Shown in pieces: positions 1-9,043 of a DNA stretch of 15,000 bases. Position numbers and translations under genes: made by a program. Where the stretch lies: the NCBI GenBank assembly GCA_000697055.1, contig JNDT01002254.1:1-15000 (forward strand), in the 5' to 3' direction. Source of the stretch: Saksenaea vasiformis B4078. Taxonomy: Eukaryota > Mucoromycota > Mucoromycetes > Mucorales > Saksenaeaceae. The notes beneath the pieces were generated by a model that saw only the letters and a program-made list of their open reading frames with translations, made no database searches and had not been told where the DNA came from. Numbering within the stretch: position 1 is the first letter of the stretch; each line of letters opens with the position of its first letter.

Positions 1-1611
1 ATATCAAAACGGCGGTCGAAGCTGTATGCCAGGAGTTGGAAGAGATAGTCCCAAAACCAGCGACTAAAGAAGCGATATCTGCTTCTCCCGGGAAGTACAT
101 TCCAGCTTTACGGCAAATTCTGGAACTGTATGACAACATGCATCAGCAAGCGACTAAGTCTACGCAGTCGAAGGATTTACCACGTCTTTTTGGCCTGACA
201 CCAAGCGAATCGTTCCAGTGGCGGTTTATTACCATCGATGCCAAAACTCTCGGCAGCCTTGTATCTCGCAAGGCTGGGACCACTCACGAGGATTATTTGA
301 AACTGTTCTACGACGTTCTGGATTTCTCCAGATTAGGGTCTCAAAGGTAACGCTCATGTAAGGAAATGTCGCTGATTTTTTTTTCACGTAGCATCGAATC
401 CCTCCAAAATTCCGAAAGATACATGTTCACTAATCAAATATTGACTGACGGTTTCGCGGTTGACTTGCAGTTCGCAAGGGCAAAAAATGTTTCCAGGGTG
501 CAGGATACGGAGCTTTCTGTCGACGATTTCACGCAAACAGAGACCCAAAATCATTTCCTTCCGTGTGCTATTGATCCAGGGGTCAGCCAGGTCTTTACCG
601 CATCATACGGCGAGGGAACGAACTCTCATGAAATCCGTCGTTGCTCGACAGCAGAGTATTATACCTATACTGGAGCATTTCGACGTCAACGAGCGATGGA
701 TGCTGCAAAGAAGACTGGTCGCATCAAAGATATTGAAACGGAGATGCCTACAGGGAAGACGCAGCTTGAAGAGCGCTACAATGACCATATTCGTTATGTA
801 TACCAGCACTTGGAGCAGCTCTTTGATTTTTACGGTCCATCGACGGCAGAAAGCCGATTCAGAGACTATCAGGGCAGAGAGGGCCATGGAAGAAATGGTG
901 AACATACTCGTCGATGGAGGGAAAAAGTATAATCGGCGAAAAAGAAAGAAGACAAAAGCGAATCATAAGGAACGCAAGCGAAGGCGCAAGAAAAAGATGA
1001 AGAAGCTAGTCTTGGAGGTCGAAAAGTATGATGGAAGTTGTAAATGTATGAAAACTAATGAAATTCATAGGGGAAGAGTTCCAGCGCAGGTCATGTCAAC
1101 AAAAAGATCTACCCTACGCCCAGGCAGTCGCCCAAAAAAATGGAAGCAAACAGCGTTCCAGGAGACAACAAAAATGCCCCTCATCGTTTTCGGGGATGCG
1201 ATGTTTGGCAATAAGATGACATACAAAGGAAAGCGCAAGAACGTAGTGAACAAGTGTTGGAAAGGGCTGAAGCGACGCGAACATAGAGGAGAACTACTAG
1301 CAGTGACAGTAGACGAATATCTGAGCTCCCAGGTAAGCTTAAGCAATTATTCCACTGTTGGGTATTCAAATGTTCTCCAGATTTGTAACAACTGCCACGG
1401 CAGATGCCTCGAAAAAGTCACGACCAAGGATTTAATCTCACACCATGGTGTACTAGCTTGTAAACGCTGTAGAACACTTTGGCAACGGGATGTAAATGCT
1501 AGCAAGAACTTCGTTTTGGATTGCCAACGACATCTGGAAGGGCTATGGTCGACCTACCGAGTTCTTGCGCACACAGACAACTATCGCCGGTACGAATCCG
1601 GTTTCCCTTGA
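1..1611 (+). pseudogene. Fanzor-family (eukaryotic TnpB-like) RNA-guided nuclease, 5' end outside the window, one frameshift
   Basis: Fanzors are transposon-carried nucleases that cut DNA guided by an RNA made from the element's 3' region; they act in the nucleus. Coding segments seen: 3-346, 392-878 (same frame), then a frame change, 880-1025, 1071-1332 and 1381-1611. In order: an N-terminal part with ILTDGFAVDL (around 440), RuvC-I CAIDPGVSQ (Asp codon 573-575), a Lys/Arg-rich stretch (about 925-1015), VFGDAMFG, RuvC-II VDEY (Glu 1315-1317), a zinc ribbon CNNC (1384-1395) and CKRC (1459-1470), and RuvC-III RDVNASKNF (Asp 1489-1491). Introns 347-391, 1026-1070 and 1333-1380 are 45, 45 and 48 nt; the first holds an in-frame stop, and the third lies exactly between the RuvC-II motif and the zinc ribbon. 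One surplus base, or two missing, near 879 shifts YQGR into RAMEEMVN, so the copy is probably inactive unless the base is an assembly error. The family call rests on the motif set and is firm; the subfamily (Fanzor1 or 2) is not settled. Confidence 0.82.
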
Positions 1612-2069
1612 AGGGATTTAGATTATTACGGTTAGTGAAATGTCTTGTAATCCTTAACTTAGATCAGTTTTACTTATGCTTCCTTTTAGGTGTATTCATC
1701 GGTAAGTCCTCTTGCAGGTTGTAGAACAGAGTACTCATCAGAGAAACGTTTGCGACGCTGAAATGCTCTTGTATCGCCGAAACCAAGTGGATAGGTAAGT
1801 ACACAGAGATCAACGGTAACGCTTTAATTTGACTAAATTTGGTTCATCATAGCGTAAACTTGGTTTTAGGCGACCGCAAAAGAGCATTTTAGGCGACGCA
1901 AAACGTTCTGCAAAAAACAGTAGATATCCATTACTTCCTGTATGAGCAAATGTATTGGCTGATTTGCCATGTCGACCCACATCGCCGAAAAGGTCAAAAG
2001 TCACGCTCAGACACGGAATCAGAAAAAACGAGGTCCGAGATTTAGCCGAAGATTATTCTTTACGTTGTC
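1612..2069. other. Fanzor 3' flank and upstream region of the transcription factor gene
   Basis: No credible coding sequence. It holds the inverted repeat listed separately and several splice-like signals: a TTCCTTTTAG acceptor-like site near 1689 and a GTAAGT followed by TTGCAG at about 1702-1718. This is the position where a Fanzor guide RNA and the transposon right end would be expected, so spliced 3' UTR or structured RNA is possible. The last 150 bp or so should also contain the promoter of the downstream gene, but no clear TATA box was seen. Confidence 0.5.
1741..1910. repeat. Long imperfect inverted repeat (hairpin-forming) 3' of the Fanzor
   Basis: The left arm 1741-1788 and right arm 1858-1910 are reverse complements over about 48 positions, with roughly 40 matches and a few one- or two-base gaps, around a 69 nt centre. 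Shared blocks include ACTTGGTTT, GGCGA, AAGAGCATTT and AAACGTT. The centre begins with GTAAGT (1795) and ends with CATAG (1852), so it also looks like a 58 nt intron. Possible identities are the end of the Fanzor-bearing element, a structured guide-RNA scaffold, or a short non-autonomous element inserted here. A related copy exists at 12715-12829. Confidence 0.75.
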
Positions 2070-4439
2070 ATGGCCGATTCACAAGCCAGAAAGACACCTT
2101 GCGAAGGCATGATGATGATAGATACCGGGACAATGAAAGATAACATTTGATACAATAGAGTGCCGTGACCAAAAACGAAAGTGCGAGGGTGGAAATCCAT
2201 GTGCAAGGTAAGCGTGAGCAGGAGGAGGTGCTGATCTTGACTTTTGATCTCTAGATGCGACAAATTCAATCTCCCATGCATTTACTTGACACATTATTCC
2301 CCAAGAGATGCTGAATTTGTACGCATGGCAAGGGAAAATGCCTTGATAGAAGACGTTAAACTGCTGGAGCAACAAGCAATGGCGTTGGAAAATGAAATTG
2401 GACTAATGCAGAATAATATGTGCCTTGATTCTGTCTCGATTTCCAGTGCATCAGATACCGAAATGAATTCGGCGGACGAGGAACATCAAAGTGGCATGCT
2501 TACCCCTGTGTCCCTGGTCTCCACGCCAAAGTCAACAAAATCTCAGACCATTGCCCAAAATCATCAAGGTTTTTGTGCAACAGTTACTCCACAACGTCAT
2601 TCTTGGTCCCTTACCGTTAGCAATGGGAATCTGCGCATTGAAACAACAATTACAAAACATGCAGAACTCTTGGAGAAACTGCAGAGCATATGTGCAGCCA
2701 TTGGATATCAGAACTGCGTTCCATCAACTTTTCAGAGCCATACTAGCCGGAGTGTCCTAGTATCCGTAATGAATCTTGTATTGACGAGAAGATACGACAA
2801 AATCCACTGTCGGACTGTCGCCAAATCCGTTCAGATATCCATTGCTGCAACCCCCGAAAATTCAGTTGCTCTAATCAAGCCAGATCCATCTCTAGACAAG
2901 ATAACGGTGGGGCTGCTCCGCGTTTATTGTCAATGCCAACACAACAAACAATTAGCTATTCACGCTGGCGCATTCTTCAATCTGTTCGTCAAAGACTCCG
3001 TTATGAACGCATCGCCAGCAGTAATGGCGTTATGTGCTATGATTTGCTCGCTGCGTTGCAAGCACCTTACGACTATATTATCGCAGGAACAGCTTTTTGA
3101 ATATGGTCAATATTATTTTTCCCGTGCGCATGGGTTACTGGCAGAAAAGTTCGACGAAGTGGATCTTGAAATAATGACAAGCTATACCTTCATGGCGATC
3201 TATAAACTGACAGTGGGACAAAGCGAGGAAGGTGCACGTTACGGAGATATGGCCGAGCGAATGTCTTACGTATTGAACTTGAAATACAGCGACAGTGGTG
3301 TGGTATCGGGCGAATCAATCCTCTTTCGTCGGTTGGTGCAATTCCTACATCGTGTGCGGACATATGAAGAAATTTCCACAGATCGACGAAAAGCGTGCTG
3401 CAATGATAACGTGCGATATTGTACATTAGTCAACTACGAAGAAGGTTACTGGGAAGTAACCGAGGACGAGTCAGATCGCGAAAAGCAGTTTGCTCGGATG
3501 CACGACTACATTCTTACATTACGAAGAGAAGCACATCGGGCTAGTCGGGCGCTCCAATCTTGTAATATATTTCATTTGGCACAGTTAATTGCGTATCAGG
3601 TTGAATTAGCTGCAAGGCACTGGTATGTCCATACGCTCCCGGCGGAATTTAAGCTATCGCTTTCATTGTTTGATTCAAACATCGACGATGACACGTTTCA
3701 AGCAACACTTGACCGGGAATGTGCAGATAGTCCTATCCCCGTGTTGACAACACTGGCTGTATACGATGAATACATGGTAGTAGGACAATCCTATGTACCA
3801 AAGTATGCGCCAACAGCAGACGATTCGCAACAAGCGAGCGGCTGTAGTAATACACAGAAACAATGTTGCAATACTCAGAAGCAGTCTTGCAATTCTCAGA
3901 ACCAAGCTTGCGATACGCAGAAACAGTCTTGCAAAAAGCAAAAACGGTGTTGTACGACGCAGGAACAAGATTGCAAATCGAAACGACGGATTCAGAAACT
4001 GCTGGACCTTCGACATGAGGTGAATTTTGATGGCAGTGATGAAGAATATCTTGAGCAGTTGAAGTCGCTAGTGGACACTAGAGTTGGATCATTCCAGCTT
4101 AACTCACCTGTGATTCATCAAGCAGTACAGGCAGCTGTCATTACGGTGCGTCTTTTGCGTTATTTACGCGCAAGATCAAAAGACTGTTATTTCGATATGC
4201 GTGTATTGATGAACGCATGGCATGTGTTGACTCGGGTCATGCGACTCGGAAAAGCACTTCCGCTTGAACTTCAAGCGAACTTGCCGCTTGTTCGAACCAA
4301 CCTGGTGATTTGTCTCAACATAGTCCGTGATGAGTTTTACCATGTGCCACACCGACGCAAGGTTAACGAGCTGATAACAAGCATGGAAAGAGAGATCCAA
4401 GGGCAAGTTTTACCTCGAGGAATGGCAGGACCATGGTAA
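2070..4439 (+). CDS. Zn2Cys6 fungal transcription factor
   Basis: Sequence-specific DNA-binding regulator, nuclear; target genes unknown. Exons 2070-2106, 2159-2207 and 2255-4439 give 756 residues. Splicing assembles a textbook binuclear zinc cluster at residues 11-37 (C-x2-C-x6-C-x5-C-x2-C-x6-C, with RDQKRK between Cys 14 and 21), split across all three exons; this perfect spacing is the main support for the start ATG and both introns. A short coiled-coil-like linker follows (about 50-75), then a Ser/Thr-rich stretch and a region resembling the fungal-specific transcription factor domain (about 245-380). A Cys-rich seven-residue repeat lies at about 559-607, then a helical C-terminal part ending GMAGPW. 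Intron 1 (2107-2158) has a GC donor (GCATGA) and AG acceptor; intron 2 (2208-2254) is GTAAGC-CTAG. Family call sure; orthology not assigned. Confidence 0.9.
3843..3989 (+). repeat. 21-nt in-frame tandem repeat coding a Cys-rich heptapeptide
   Basis: About seven degenerate copies of a 21 nt unit encode x-C-x-x-Q-x-Q heptads (for example CCNTQKQ, SCNSQNQ, ACDTQKQ, SCKKQKR, CCTTQEQ). Every unit keeps one Cys at the same place and most keep Gln at two places. The frame is maintained through all copies, so the array is translated within the transcription factor. Spacing of seven residues puts the Cys on one face if the segment is helical. Confidence 0.85.
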
Positions 4440-5128
4440 CACACCAACATATTGTGCATGCCCGCATCTACACCTCTCTCTCTTTCTCTCTTTTTCTACT
4501 CTATTTACCTCCTCCTTACATTGTACATATTCCCCAATACTCTTTTCTAGAATGGCGGTAGTAATACATGCTTGTAACCACGTGTGTTGTTGTCTGCAGT
4601 ACGGACTTGTTCCGGCATTCGTCAGTTACGCCGAAGTATTTGTTGCTTCGACCTCCTGTTGCTTCTTTTCCGAGACACCAACAATGAAACGTTTAAGTGT
4701 ATCTTATTAAAATAGAACGATTCTACTGGAATGTATTTCTCTTATCGTTATCCTTACCAGACAAAAATGAAGATTCCCCTGAGTCAAAATTGTACTTGCA
4801 AACGATGGAAAAGAAGTGTATAACCGGTTTCTCAGGTAAACGGTCTATCAGTTGCTTAAATCAGAAATAGATAAGTTGTTCCTTGGCTCCTCGGTTGAGA
4901 AGGAGCAAAGCAAATCATTTTCGCGACCTTGCTTCCTTCTCCTTTTCTATTCTAGTTCCGACAAACAATTTGCAAAGGGTTAAAGGGAGCAAACGAATGA
5001 AAAGAATGTTAAACAAATAAAACTCAATGAAAACCCTTTTTAACAATGGTATAATTTATATAAAGTCGGTCGTCATTATGTTTTTATGAGCGACGTTCTT
5101 ATCCCTTTCCTTTCCACTAGAAAACAGC
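4440..5128. other. Intergenic region with CT-rich tract
   Basis: No coding sequence supported on either strand. A CT microsatellite-like tract runs at about 4473-4498 just after the transcription factor stop, followed by more pyrimidine-rich sequence to about 4516; it probably lies in the 3' UTR. An AATAAA occurs near 5015. The rest is AT-rich and ends in the upstream region of the secreted-protein gene. Confidence 0.5.
5056..5065 (+). promoter_or_regulatory. TATA-box-like element
   Basis: TTATATAAAG lies about 65 bp upstream of the ATG at 5129, a plausible core-promoter distance for a fungal gene with a short leader. Seen by eye only. Confidence 0.45.
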
Positions 5129-5812
5129 ATGACAATACAAACTACTCTGATTCTTCTTCTGTGGATCCTCTGTATTAAGGCAGACCATATCATAATCGAT
5201 GAACCACCTTCCCAGGGTATCTTTCACGTGGAAGCCCCGATGGATATTCGTTATCGTGGTATGTTATTTCAGCTTACCAAGAACAAAAGAGAAAGATAAT
5301 TTATATCTGTTGCAAAGTGCGATTTGAGGGCATGGCGAAACTAGCATCGGCATCGGTTATGTTGATTAATGATACAGATCGTTCTATTGTAACGTTTTTT
5401 CCAGAAGCTGATTGGACAGATGCTCAAGTTGAGAGAGGGGCTCACGCTTTGTGGGAAATTCCACGAGACCTGACCAACGGGACATATACATTACGGGTTG
5501 CTGGACCGTGCGTAAAATGTTCCCGACGTATCCATGACAAATCAAGCTAATTATGAACCCTTTTCGTTTCCAGAGCCACTTATCCCTGTTCTCGACAGCA
5601 AGACGGAAGATGTAAGTAACAAAAGACTGTATCAAATAGATAGGCGATACAAAAATAAAGAAAAAAAAACTGATCATATTTTATATTATCAATCGTTTTG
5701 TGCTACACTTACTGTTCAAACTCGTGATCAAGCAGTTCCCTTCGATCGTTGTCATATGACAATTCAATCCAATGTATCGTTTGTTGTGATGAATCCGTCG
5801 TTGCTTATGTAA
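5129..5812 (+). CDS. Small secreted protein, Knh1/Ser-Thr-rich anchored-type beta-sandwich (tentative)
   Basis: Exons 5129-5258, 5318-5527 and 5574-5812 give about 192 residues. The first 19 or so residues (MTIQTTLILLLWILCIKA) form a signal peptide. The body matches the general pattern of Kre9/Knh1-like extracellular domains: a Pro/Gly-rich start (IDEPPSQGIF), alternating beta strands, a W-x-I-P turn (WEIPRDL) and NGTYTLRV. Two N-glycosylation sequons (NDT, NGT) and a CVKC motif are seen. Intron 1 (5259-5317) has GTATGT and contains an in-frame stop; intron 2 (5528-5573) has GTATCC, a GCTAAT branch site and TTTCCAG. The 3' end is uncertain: a strong GTAAGT at 5612 could start another intron (acceptor perhaps 5735), which would replace the last 67 codons with a few residues. 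Likely role is in the cell wall or extracellular space; function unknown. Confidence 0.55.
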
Positions 5813-5818
5813 AATAAA
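5813..5818 (+). terminator. Polyadenylation signal AATAAA
   Basis: AATAAA begins immediately after the TAA at 5810-5812. It fits the 3' end of the secreted-protein gene and mildly supports the unspliced last exon. Confidence 0.4.
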
Positions 5819-5946
5819 TAAGAGGACGATCTTCTCCTGTTAATGGTCAACAGATCAGATTACTGTTTTAGGACGAACATAGAGGAGAAAGGAATGTGGG
5901 AAATGATACTAGAAAAACCCAGCCAATTTGTATTGTGAACTTGAAA

Positions 5947-6016
5947 CCCTACTCTCCTTATTTTATATTTTCCACTCTTTACTTCTTTCTTACTCTTTCC
6001 TTTATTACTTACTCTC
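5947..6016 (+). promoter_or_regulatory. Pyrimidine-rich leader of the Bud6 gene
   Basis: About 70 bases made almost only of C and T with scattered A lie directly before the ATG at 6018. Such tracts are common upstream of fungal starts near the transcription start site. No TATA box was seen close by. Confidence 0.4.
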
Positions 6017-6017
6017 A

Positions 6018-8712
6018 ATGACCGATCGTCCATTGTCACCTGTTCAGAAACAACCATTACAAGGAACAACCGACTTTGTAAGTTGTTAACAGTTTCGGTG
6101 ACAAAAGTCCCTCTATTGTCTCTGCTATGGCAGTAGAACGCTCATTGACAAAACTGCTTTTAGCAAAGAAAAAATAAAACCAAAGACTGCGCTCCTCATT
6201 TGTTATGCGATCTCTATAGATGGCCGACATTGAACATACTGTTACCAGACTGCTCATGTCCACCAAAAAGTTACTGGAAGGCCTGACAGCTTGGTCCGTG
6301 GGCAAAGTCTCTGAGGTACAAGTCGAAGATATTTATCATACCTTGGCTGCCAATTTCGTCTTGGCCACTCGAGCCTTTGAAGCCGCTCATATGCCGATGG
6401 TGTACGTGTCATAGCTATCGTCGAATTTATACGCTAACAACTCTTCTTTTTCTTTTTTTCTTTTCTTTTTTTTTGTCGTCAGTGATGTAGCGCAGATTCC
6501 CGAAGACCTGCATGCATGTCTCCGGGTTGCTTTAGTTCAGGAGCCATCTACTTCGGCATTGGAACAACATCTTCCAGCCATTCGGGATATTATTTTGAAA
6601 CTGCTACAGGCATTGAAACGGAAGCAGGCACGCCTACGAGAACGAAATGATTTAGACTTTCTGCCACGGTCGCCGGATCGTCTGTCGTCGAGTAGTATGG
6701 GAAGCACAAATAGTCAATCCCGACATCTATCAACATCTTCTTTACGAACTGTGGCACGACATACAGCACGTCAAGATAACCCGATGTTGTCAAGATCCTT
6801 GTCCACTATCCCACGATCAGACGCGCCACTGCCAACTCCCACCAGTTCATCTGACAACATACCACCCAGACGCCATGGTAGTCTATCCTCTCTCCGGTCA
6901 TCATCGCCAACGCCTCCAACGCCTCCCTACCCACATGCGACAACAACAAGCAATAACACAGCCACATCCGGTGGCGACTTCGACATGAATGATCCAAAAA
7001 CAGTGGATGCGCTAAGCGCCCTTCGCAAACAAGAGAATCTTGCTCGACGGTCTTCCGTGCGAAGGCAGTCAGCGCTTTATCGACAATCACCCGCCATTTC
7101 TGTACCTATGCGACGGTTTGACCCTGTCCCACCAGTACCACCTATCTCCGCGACAATTCAGAGTGAAAGCACTTCAGAGAGAACCGTTGTAGAACAGGAG
7201 TCAGGTAAGAACTTTTTTTTAATTTCCGATCCTGATGCGTTTTCGGCAGCTGGACTGCCCTTATTTCTGCAGCTGGGGAAACATGTGAAAAAGGCATGTT
7301 ACGAAGGCGAACTTACGCTGGCTGGATTACGTATGTTATTTATTGAGAAGTTCAATGATGCAACCTTGTACGACGATATGCCGATGATCACCATCCAGGA
7401 TCCAGCCACACGGATCCATTACGAATTAGAAGATTTGGCCGACGTCAGACCAAATTCCCTGCTATCATTCCCTGTGAAAGGTACAACTATTTTTGTGTGT
7501 TTTGACAGTGAGACTTAATTGAGGAAAGAAATTACAGAGACGTCAACGGTTGAGGATGTTCAGAAAAAAATGATAACTGACCTGGGTGCAGTACGGGAGG
7601 AGATGCTAGCGCAAATGAAAGAGCTATTTGAGGAGAATAGACGGCATTTGATTGAGCAACTGCAGCAGAAGGACGAAGAAGAGAAGGAAAGGGAAAAGGA
7701 AAACGAGAAGGAGATAGAGGAGCAATCGGAGGCAAGCCAAGCAGGAGAGAATAGTACCTCAATCGCCAGCGATGTAGCTCGTCAGATCCAAGAAAAGCAG
7801 CGGGAGATTGATGAACTCCGCCGCGAGCTGGGCGTTCTTCGACAAGTGTGTTCCGAGTTCCAGAAAGATACCGACAGTATCCTTTGTGAATTAAAAGAGA
7901 AAACCAGGATGTTAAAGGAAAAACCTATTATGCATTCCTCTGCACGGGAATATGTGGATGAGAGCAAACAGCGCTCAGAGAAAGCAGCAGCAGCCATTAC
8001 AACACGACTGGAAGAATTGCAGGATACGATTGACGAGCTTAAGTTGGACGTGACACAAAGACGTTGCCGGCCCTCGGCAACGCAATTGGAACACTGTAAT
8101 TCCGAGGTGAAGACCCTGGAAAAGGACATTGCTACCTTATCGGAAGATATCAAGACTTTCAAGCCTGTATGGAAAAAGACATGGGAAAACGAGTTACAGA
8201 ACATTGTAAAGGAACAGCAGTTCCTGAAAGAACAAGAGGGACTTCTGTTAGATTTAGAGGAAGATCATGCGGCATTATTAGAGGTTTTACAGCAACTTCA
8301 AAAAGTATCTGAGATTCAGGCACGGAAGAAATCCTTGACACGGAAATTCCATGTGACGCCGGCACAGGAAGGATTTGAAGGGATGTCGAGTGTCCTTAAA
8401 CAAGTATCAACGATTGAGGTGGATCACGATAGACGGATCAAAGCAATGGCGCAGGCAGAAAAGATGCGTGCACGTGAACTGGCCAGCCGGATCGACGAAT
8501 TCGAAAAGGAGTTAGTGACATTTGTAGACGCCAAGAAACTTAAGAAGACAGGTGGCACGGAAGAAATAGAACGGCAGCGGCAAAAGAAAAACAAAGCAAT
8601 CCTAAAGCAACTTTTCGAAGACCCGACGAAAGAGCGTAACGGAGACGGAATCGAAAAAGGAGAAGACTCAGAAGAAACTTGCTCAAATGATGCAGAACAA
8701 GACGCATTATAA
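6018..8712 (+). CDS. BUD6: Bud6/Aip3 actin- and formin-binding polarity protein
   Basis: Bud6 is a formin co-activator: its C-terminal core binds the formin tail and its flank delivers actin monomers, promoting actin cables at tips and septa. Exons 6018-6077, 6220-6401, 6483-7204, 7250-7480 and 7538-8712 give 789 residues, close to the yeast protein (788). The N-terminal Aip3 region TVTRLLMSTKKLLEGLTAWS (about 27-46) is well kept. A Ser/Pro-rich linker follows (about 130-300), then LFLQLGKHVKK and MLFIEKF (about 325-350), a long coiled-coil core, and the signature KKTGGTEEIERQRQ near residue 737. Intron 3 (7205-7249, 45 nt) has no stop; intron 4 (7481-7537) holds an in-frame stop, so splicing there is required. 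In intron 2 (6402-6482) only the GTACGT donor keeps the frame. Intron 1 (6078-6219) is longer, and translation might instead start at the ATG at 6220. Family call firm; exon 1 less so. Confidence 0.9.
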
Positions 8713-9043
8713 AAAAAAAGTTTTTGTTGTTGTTGGTTTGATGTTCATTCATGGGGTCAACAACATAACAAGCTTTCTCACTCTTTTTGCTATTTAAGTA
8801 CGATTTATTTCATGTCATTCCCATCCATCTCTCTTCAACTACTACTTTATATATCCATGACTTCCGGTCCCACACAGTCGAATTTCTGCTCATGTTGCGG
8901 CGTAGATACCACTCAGTTCAGGTAAAGCAAAAAGAGAAAAAGAAAAAAGGATGATAAAAAATCAAATAACAAAGTAATAATAATAATAACAACAAATAAG
9001 CCATGAGTACTGGTGTAGATATTCTCAATAAGTTGAGATGGTA
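8713..9043. other. Convergent 3' intergenic region
   Basis: Shared 3' flank of Bud6 (plus) and the F-BAR gene (minus). AT-rich, with an A-run just after the Bud6 stop. A TTTATT at 8806-8811 reads AATAAA on the minus strand, about 235 nt past the F-BAR stop, so the two 3' UTRs may overlap. No coding sequence seen. Confidence 0.5.
8975..8989. repeat. (TAA)5 microsatellite
   Basis: Five perfect TAA units within a longer AT-rich, poorly complex stretch. Confidence 0.8.

Noticed and set aside
835..862. An intron explaining the Fanzor frame change
   Set aside because: The only GT...AG pair close to the junction is 28 nt, shorter than any other intron here, and would delete residues that read as continuous protein.
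460..878. The frame-1 open reading frame before the frameshift as coding
   Set aside because: Over this part the other frame carries the Fanzor N-terminal and RuvC-I motifs; frame 1 is only open by chance and becomes coding after about 880.
1741..1910. Hairpin as a bacterial-type rho-independent terminator
   Set aside because: Arms are far too long and imperfect, no T-run follows, and the genome is eukaryotic.
3675..4016. Minus-strand open frame rich in Leu, Arg and Ile
   Set aside because: It is the antisense shadow of the Cys/Gln repeat of the transcription factor; its regular pattern derives from that repeat.
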